19,240 nt of DNA, taken from the NCBI RefSeq assembly GCF_051860475.1, contig NZ_JBHYDW010000086.1, positions 1 through 19,240 of the forward strand. The letters run 5' to 3'. Within the stretch, counting starts at the first letter, position 1. Each line of letters begins with the position of its first letter. The notes under the pieces are model-generated. The model was given only the letters and a program-made list of their open reading frames with translations. It had not been told where the DNA came from and ran no database searches. This DNA is from Elioraea sp051860475. Its GTDB lineage: Bacteria > Pseudomonadota > Alphaproteobacteria > Acetobacterales > Acetobacteraceae. This document shows, in pieces, positions 15,701 to 19,240 of this stretch. The position numbers were made by a program, and so were the translations under genes.

Positions 15701-15713
15701 TGAACTAGATTCA
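15701..15713. promoter_or_regulatory. Candidate LysR-type binding site (T-N11-A) between divergent genes
   Basis: TGAACTAGATTCA has the T-N11-A form of LysR-family boxes with dyad arms TGAA and TTCA. It sits 14 bp before the LysR start in a locally AT-rich patch (about 15675-15720) of an otherwise GC-rich region, and 128 bp from the divergent FAD oxidase start. The position suits autorepression, but a single site cannot prove it. Confidence 0.45.
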
Positions 15714-15727
15714 GCTATGCTGCGCTC

Positions 15728-16696
15728 ATGCGGAGACAACTGCCGCCGCTCACCGCGTTGCGGGCGTTCGAGGCCGCCGCCCGCCACCTGAGCTTCGCGG
15801 CGGCAGCGGCCGAACTCGGCGTGACGCCGACCGCGATCAGCCACCAGATCCGCGAACTGGAACTGGCCTGCGGACAGGCGCTGTTTCGCCGCCGGCCGCG
15901 CCCGCTGGTGCTCACCGAGGCCGGGCAGCGCCTGTTTCCCGTGCTGCGCGCGGGCCTCGACGACTTCGCGGCCGCGGTCGCCGCGCTGCGCGAAGCGGAG
16001 CCCCGAGAGACGCTCAGACTGACCACGACCAATGCTTTCGCGCATCTCTGGCTCGTGCCGCGACTGGCGGAGTGGCGGAAGCGACGGCCGGACATCACGC
16101 TCGAGATCATCGGCACCGATGCGCAGCTGGATCTGCGTGCCGGCGAGGCCGACCTCGCGATCCGTTACGCGCGCACGGCACCGCCCGGCCTCGTCACACG
16201 CGAGATCCTGCGCGACCGGCACTGGCCGATCTGCAGTCCCTCGCTGCTGCCGGGCGGCACGCCCGCCCGCCGCCCGAGCGAACTGCTGCGCCTCACCCTG
16301 ATCCACATGACCTGGGGGGCGTGGCTCGCCGAGCCGCCGGACTGGAGCCATTGGCTGGCGGCCGCCCGGCGCATCGAGCCTGGCCTGGCGTCGGCCGGTC
16401 ACGCGGGCGCGCTCTCGTTCCGCGAGGAGTTGCATGCGTACGAGGCTCTGCTCGCCGGTCAGGGGATCGCGATCTACAGTGACCTCCTGGCCGCGCGCGC
16501 CCTGGCGAGCGGCCGGCTGGTGAAGGCCTTCGACCTCTCGCTGCTCGGGCTCGGTTTCCTCCTCACCCATGTTCCGGACCATCGAAAGCAGGCGGCGATC
16601 GCGGCCTTCTCGGCGTGGATCGAGGAAGCAGCCGCGGCCACGCCGCCCGAGCGGCGCGGTGCCGCAGGCGCCGGAAACGCGTCGGCCAGCACCTGA
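15728..16696 (+). CDS. LysR-family transcriptional regulator, GcvA-like
   Basis: 322 residues. The N-terminal winged helix-turn-helix (about 6-64) reads LPPLTALRAFEAAARHLSFA, AAAAELGVTPTAISHQIREL, ending RPLVLTEAGQRLF. The effector domain (about 90-295) begins RETLRLTTTNAFAHLWLVPRL and includes DLAIRYARTAPPGL, features shared with GcvA/AmpR-like LysR proteins. The last ~20 residues are a low-complexity Ala/Gly/Arg tail. It would bind as a tetramer near 15701-15713 and regulate itself and the divergent FAD oxidase; the effector is unknown. The ATG at 15728 has no strong ribosome site, so a leaderless or weakly translated message is possible. Its stop lies 1 bp from the converging chrA stop. 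Confidence 0.93.
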   Translation: MRRQLPPLTALRAFEAAARHLSFAAAAAELGVTPTAISHQIRELELACGQALFRRRPRPLVLTEAGQRLFPVLRAGLDDFAAAVAALREAEPRETLRLTTTNAFAHLWLVPRLAEWRKRRPDITLEIIGTDAQLDLRAGEADLAIRYARTAPPGLVTREILRDRHWPICSPSLLPGGTPARRPSELLRLTLIHMTWGAWLAEPPDWSHWLAAARRIEPGLASAGHAGALSFREELHAYEALLAGQGIAIYSDLLAARALASGRLVKAFDLSLLGLGFLLTHVPDHRKQAAIAAFSAWIEEAAAATPPERRGAAGAGNASAST

Positions 16697-16697
16697 G

Positions 16698-18050
16698 CTA
16701 CGTCGCGAGTCGTAGCGCCAGCCCCAGCCCGGCGCAGATCCCGAGCGTGCGGAACATGCCGAGGTGGAACACGAACAGCGCGGCGAAGCCCACGGCCGCG
16801 ACGATCGCCGCGCGCGGATCGAGGCTCGACAGCACTGGCGCCGGCAGATCGACCGGCCCGGCCTGCCAGCGCCCGACCTCGCCGAACAGCACCGGTACCG
16901 CAACGACGAGGGCGAGATTCGCGATCACGCCGACCACCGCGGCGGTGATGGCGGCGAGCGCCGAGGCGAGCTCGCGCCGCGCCGCGATCCGCTCAACCGA
17001 CGGCCCGCCGAGGAAGATCCAGGCGAAGGAGGGCGCGAAGGTGACGAACACAGAGAGCGCGCCGCCGGCGACGCCGGCCCAGAGCCCGGCCTCGCGGAAG
17101 GCGGCGAGGTGGGCGACGAACTGCAGCACCAGGATGGTCGGGCCCGGGGTCGTTTCGGCGAGCGCGAGCCCGTCCACCATCTCGCCGGCGCTGATCCAGC
17201 CATGGAGATTGACCGCGTCCTGTGCGACCCAGGCGAGCACGGCATAGGCGCCGCCGAAGGTCACCACCGCCATCTTGGCGAAGAACAGCGCGATGTCGCC
17301 GAACACGCCGCCCGCGAGCGCGAAGGCGCCGACGGTCGCGAGCCAGACCGCCAGGGCAACAAGGCCCGCTTGCCGTGCGGTCGCCGCGCGCACCTGGCGC
17401 AACGCGGCCGAGGCCGGATCGTCCAACAGGCGATCGATCGCGCCCGATGCCGGGCCCGAGCCGGCCTTGCCGTGACCCATCGCGGCGAACCACGGCAGAC
17501 CTGCGAGTCCGGCGCCGAATCCGATCGCGCCGGCGCCGAGCACCACCAGCGGGAACGGCCCGTGCAGCGCGAACAGGGCGAGGAACGCGGCAACCGCCAG
17601 CGCCACCGCCACGGGACCGTGCAGCGCGCGACGGGCGATCTTCCACAGCGCCTCGGCGATGATCGCGAGCACGGCACCCTTCAGGCCGAAGAACAGCGCC
17701 TCGATCAGCGTCACCTGGCCGTAGAGCCCGTAGATCGCGGCGAGCAGCGCCATCAGCACGGCCCCCGGCAGCACGAACAGCACGCCGGCGACGAGCCCGC
17801 CCGCGACCCCGTGCATCAGCCAGCCGAGATAGGTGGCGAGCTGCTGCGCCTCCGGCCCCGGCAGCAGCGTGCAGTAGTTGAGCGCGTTGAGATAGCGCCG
17901 CTCGCCGACCCAGCGGCGCTCGTCCACCACCATCCGGTGCATCATCGCGATCTGGCCCGGCGCGCCGCCGAACGAGAGCAGGCCGACGACCAGCCAGAGC
18001 CGTGCCGCCTCGCCAAAGGAGGGCAGCGCCGGCGCCTCTGTGCGGGTCAT
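16698..18050 (-). CDS. chrA: Chromate transporter ChrA (long, two-domain type)
   Basis: 450-residue inner-membrane protein made of two homologous halves joined by a charged linker (about 195-225), the full-length ChrA form. Each half carries the family marks: LLSFGGAPGQIAMMHR (FGG 27-29) with LLPGPEAQQLATYLGW (PGP 64-66), and VVTFGGAYAVLAWVAQ (FGG 265-267) with ETTPGPTILVLQFVAH (PGP 302-304). ChrA expels chromate from the cytoplasm, driven by the membrane potential. The ATG at 18050 is chosen because it overlaps the upstream chrB-like stop as ATGA; longer readings to 18095 would run deep into that gene. The pair forms one operon. A C-terminal copy of the gene survives as a remnant near 13915. 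Confidence 0.95.
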   Translation of the reverse strand: MTRTEAPALPSFGEAARLWLVVGLLSFGGAPGQIAMMHRMVVDERRWVGERRYLNALNYCTLLPGPEAQQLATYLGWLMHGVAGGLVAGVLFVLPGAVLMALLAAIYGLYGQVTLIEALFFGLKGAVLAIIAEALWKIARRALHGPVAVALAVAAFLALFALHGPFPLVVLGAGAIGFGAGLAGLPWFAAMGHGKAGSGPASGAIDRLLDDPASAALRQVRAATARQAGLVALAVWLATVGAFALAGGVFGDIALFFAKMAVVTFGGAYAVLAWVAQDAVNLHGWISAGEMVDGLALAETTPGPTILVLQFVAHLAAFREAGLWAGVAGGALSVFVTFAPSFAWIFLGGPSVERIAARRELASALAAITAAVVGVIANLALVVAVPVLFGEVGRWQAGPVDLPAPVLSSLDPRAAIVAAVGFAALFVFHLGMFRTLGICAGLGLALRLAT

Positions 18051-18835
18051 GCCTTCGGCGACCATCCGTGGGTCTCCTCCTGCAGGTCCCGGCACCAGAG
18101 ATAGAGCGCGTCATAGAGCGCGACGCCGTGCCGCAGCATGGCATGATCGTCGTGCGCGAACAGCGCCGATAGGCCGAGCGATGCGGCGAACAGCCCGGCC
18201 GCGGCCGGGTGAAGATGGTACGTGGCCGTATCAGCGCCGCGCACCATCAGCGCGAGCCTGGCCAGCGCCGGATCCGCGAGCCCCTTGTCCTCGATCAGCG
18301 TGTCGAAGGTGCAGCCCGCGCCGCGATGGGTGAAGACCACGTTCTCGACGTCGAACGGTGTCGCGCCGGCCGCCTCGGCGACCGGGGCGACCTCGCGCGT
18401 CGGCACGAACAGGAACCGCGCGTCGGGATCGAGGACGCGTCGGATCAGCCACGGGCAGGCGAGCCGGTCGATCTTCGGCCGCTCGCGCGTCACCCAGAGC
18501 GTGGGCGGGGTCTTCGGCGCGAGCGGCAGACCGGCAGCACGCCAGCCCTCGATGCCGCCGGCGAGGATGCGCGCGTCGAACCCGCCGGCGCGCAGGGTGG
18601 CAGCGACACCCTGGCTCACCTCGTGGCCGTGCACGCAGTACGCAACGACCGGACGGTGCGGCTCGAGCGTGCCGGCCCAGCTCGCGACCGCCTCGGGATC
18701 GCGATGGATCGCGCCCGGGATGGTGTCGGCCGCCTCGCGCCAGCGCTCCTCGCGCCGGACGTCGAGCAGCGTGGGCGGCGGGAAGCGCCGCAGCAGCGGC
18801 AACAGGGATTCAGGGGTGATGGTGACGGATGCCAT
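18047..18835 (-). CDS. chrB: Rhodanese-ChrB fusion, chromate resistance protein
   Basis: 262 residues in two parts. Residues about 5-105 are a rhodanese (sulfurtransferase) domain with TLLDVRREERW and the active-site loop YCVHGHEVSQG, whose Cys67 can carry a persulfide. Residues about 112-255 match the ChrB C-terminal domain: WVTRERPKIDRLACPWLIRR, FLFVP, then FDVENVVFTHRGAGCTFDTL, with Cys127 and Cys175. The N-terminal DNA-binding part of classical ChrB is missing, so this protein is probably an accessory sulfurtransferase-like chromate resistance factor rather than a repressor (inference). It lies upstream of chrA with a 4-nt overlap. The ATG at 18835 has GGAGGG 9 nt upstream, but that site falls inside a predicted leader hairpin. 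Confidence 0.9.
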   Translation of the reverse strand: MASVTITPESLLPLLRRFPPPTLLDVRREERWREAADTIPGAIHRDPEAVASWAGTLEPHRPVVAYCVHGHEVSQGVAATLRAGGFDARILAGGIEGWRAAGLPLAPKTPPTLWVTRERPKIDRLACPWLIRRVLDPDARFLFVPTREVAPVAEAAGATPFDVENVVFTHRGAGCTFDTLIEDKGLADPALARLALMVRGADTATYHLHPAAAGLFAASLGLSALFAHDDHAMLRHGVALYDALYLWCRDLQEETHGWSPKA

Positions 18836-18840
18836 TCGTG

Positions 18841-18888
18841 CAAGCCCTCCATGACCGGCCGCGCGGGCCGGCGTGAAGGCAGGGCTTG
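18841..18888 (-). promoter_or_regulatory. Nested hairpin in the chrB leader that buries the ribosome binding site
   Basis: CAAGCCCT (18841-18848) and AGGGCTTG (18881-18888) are perfect complements over 8 bp. Inside them, CCGGCC (18855-18860) and GGCCGG (18866-18871) form a second 6-bp stem around GCGCG. In the minus-strand message the outer stem's 3' arm contains the AGGG of the GGAGGG ribosome site, 5 nt before the chrB ATG. The fold would therefore hinder translation of chrB and, through coupling, chrA. A switching ligand is not suggested by the sequence. Confidence 0.6.
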
Positions 18889-18889
18889 G

Positions 18890-18927
18890 ACGGGGACCGT
18901 CTGACGGGGAGCCTGCGTCGTCCCCGT
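18890..18927 (-). promoter_or_regulatory. Second inverted repeat with duplicated arm, further up the chrB leader
   Basis: ACGGGGAC (18890-18897) pairs perfectly with GTCCCCGT (18920-18927). A second copy of GACGGGGA lies at 18903-18910, so the C-rich arm could pair with either copy, giving two mutually exclusive folds. If the message starts upstream of 18927, this would lie in the chrB leader. I found only a weak promoter candidate (TTGACC at 18959-18964), so its presence in the RNA is not assured. Confidence 0.35.
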
Positions 18928-18960
18928 GGCGGCGCAGAGATCACATCGCGGGGCCGAGGG

Positions 18961-19164
18961 TCAAGCGGTTTGTTTCGCCGCCCCGTCGATCAGGACGGCG
19001 AAGGACGACGACGGCTCGGCGCCGGCGAGGAACGACGCGTCCCCGCCGCGGAGCGCGCGCGCCCCCGCGACCGTCGCCGTCATCGCGTGGCGGTAGAGCG
19101 CGGCCCCGAGCGAGATCCGCTTCACCCCGGCCGCGAACAAATCGGCGAAGGGCACGAGGCCGCT
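18961..19164 (-). pseudogene. C-terminal fragment of a PEP mutase/isocitrate lyase-superfamily gene
   Basis: Minus-strand frame with TGA stop at 18961-18963. It reads SGLVPFADLFAAGVKRISLG, then AALYRHAMTATVAGARALRGG, ending SFAVLIDGAAKQTA. The GVKRISLG segment followed by an Ala-rich helix is the usual end of the isocitrate lyase/phosphoenolpyruvate mutase barrel, whose members cleave or form C-C or C-P bonds in 2-oxoacid metabolism. Only ~67 residues survive of an expected ~250-290, and the catalytic parts are missing. Upstream of about 19164 the similarity stops at CCTAGG and no fitting start codon exists (only a TTG at 19182). I therefore call it a broken gene. If the gene resumes beyond the window, an insertion split it. 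Confidence 0.55.
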
Positions 19165-19240
19165 CCTAGGCCGCGTGGACAAAGTTCACGAGGGGGATTC
19201 CCCCGACGCGGCTGAGTGTGATTCGAGGCTGATCTTCATG
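19165..19240. other. Unassigned right edge, possibly the end of an insertion sequence
   Basis: Beyond CCTAGG (19165-19170) the sequence no longer continues the PEP-mutase-like reading frame. It contains GTGGACAAAGTTCAC (19175-19189), a near-palindrome, and GGGGGATTCCCCC (19192-19204), and is cut by the window edge. CTAG-type targets are used by some IS5-family elements, and the break falls exactly there, which is the only support for an IS end. No transposase coding is visible in the 70 bases available. Confidence 0.3.

Noticed and set aside
18936..18964. TTGACC on the minus strand as a chrBA promoter
   Set aside because: At 16-18 bp spacing the matching -10 hexamers (such as ATCTCT) fit poorly, so it is mentioned only as a weak candidate.

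Overview
This is a compact, very GC-rich bacterial window (roughly 70% G+C by eye). Gene styles point to an alphaproteobacterium, probably of the Rhodospirillales/Acetobacteraceae type. That placement is inference from base composition, short intergenic gaps and gene families (a ChrB with a rhodanese domain, a Liv-type ABC operon, a FixL-like hybrid kinase, a CAT-anticodon tRNA of Ile2 type). No rRNA, CRISPR array, replication origin or intact mobile element is visible.

Layout, left to right. (1) 1-3085: the 3' end of a DadA-like FAD oxidoreductase, an AEC-family permease, then on the minus strand inorganic pyrophosphatase and an unrecognised membrane protein. The permease and pyrophosphatase converge and share their last 10 bp as one palindrome. 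(2) 3215-7475, all plus strand: an exported MetX-like alpha/beta hydrolase, a tRNA with anticodon CAT, a translationally overlapping pair (a standalone MetOD1-type sensor protein and a FixL-like hybrid histidine kinase), and a small secreted Cys-pair protein. (3) 7479-13457, all minus strand: an amidohydrolase followed by a complete branched-chain-amino-acid-type ABC importer (binding protein, LivG, LivF, LivH, LivM). A good sigma70-like promoter and a 5' hairpin precede the binding-protein gene, and a strong hairpin separates it from livG. (4) 13563-14172: a dodecin-like gene and a rearrangement scar where the 3' end of a second chrA is joined head-to-head to the 3' end of a TPR-like gene. 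(5) 14173-16696: a berberine-bridge-type FAD oxidase divergent from a GcvA-like LysR regulator, with a T-N11-A site beside the regulator start. (6) 16698-18835: a chromate-resistance pair (rhodanese-ChrB then ChrA, ATGA overlap) whose leader can fold over its own ribosome binding site. (7) 18961-19240: the C-terminal fragment of a PEP mutase/isocitrate lyase-like gene, cut at CCTAGG and followed by sequence that may be the edge of an insertion sequence.

How the parts may work together. The minus-strand import operon probably brings in a small amide or amino-acid-like solute that the amidohydrolase cleaves. The MetOD1/kinase pair looks like a redox or oxygen sensing unit with no separate response regulator beside it. 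The chr genes would export chromate, with the rhodanese-ChrB protein as accessory or regulator. The second chrA tail and the truncated gene at the right edge show that the right half has been rearranged. The candidates most worth a second look are the MetOD1/FixL-like pair, the chrBA leader structure, and the chrA remnant junction.
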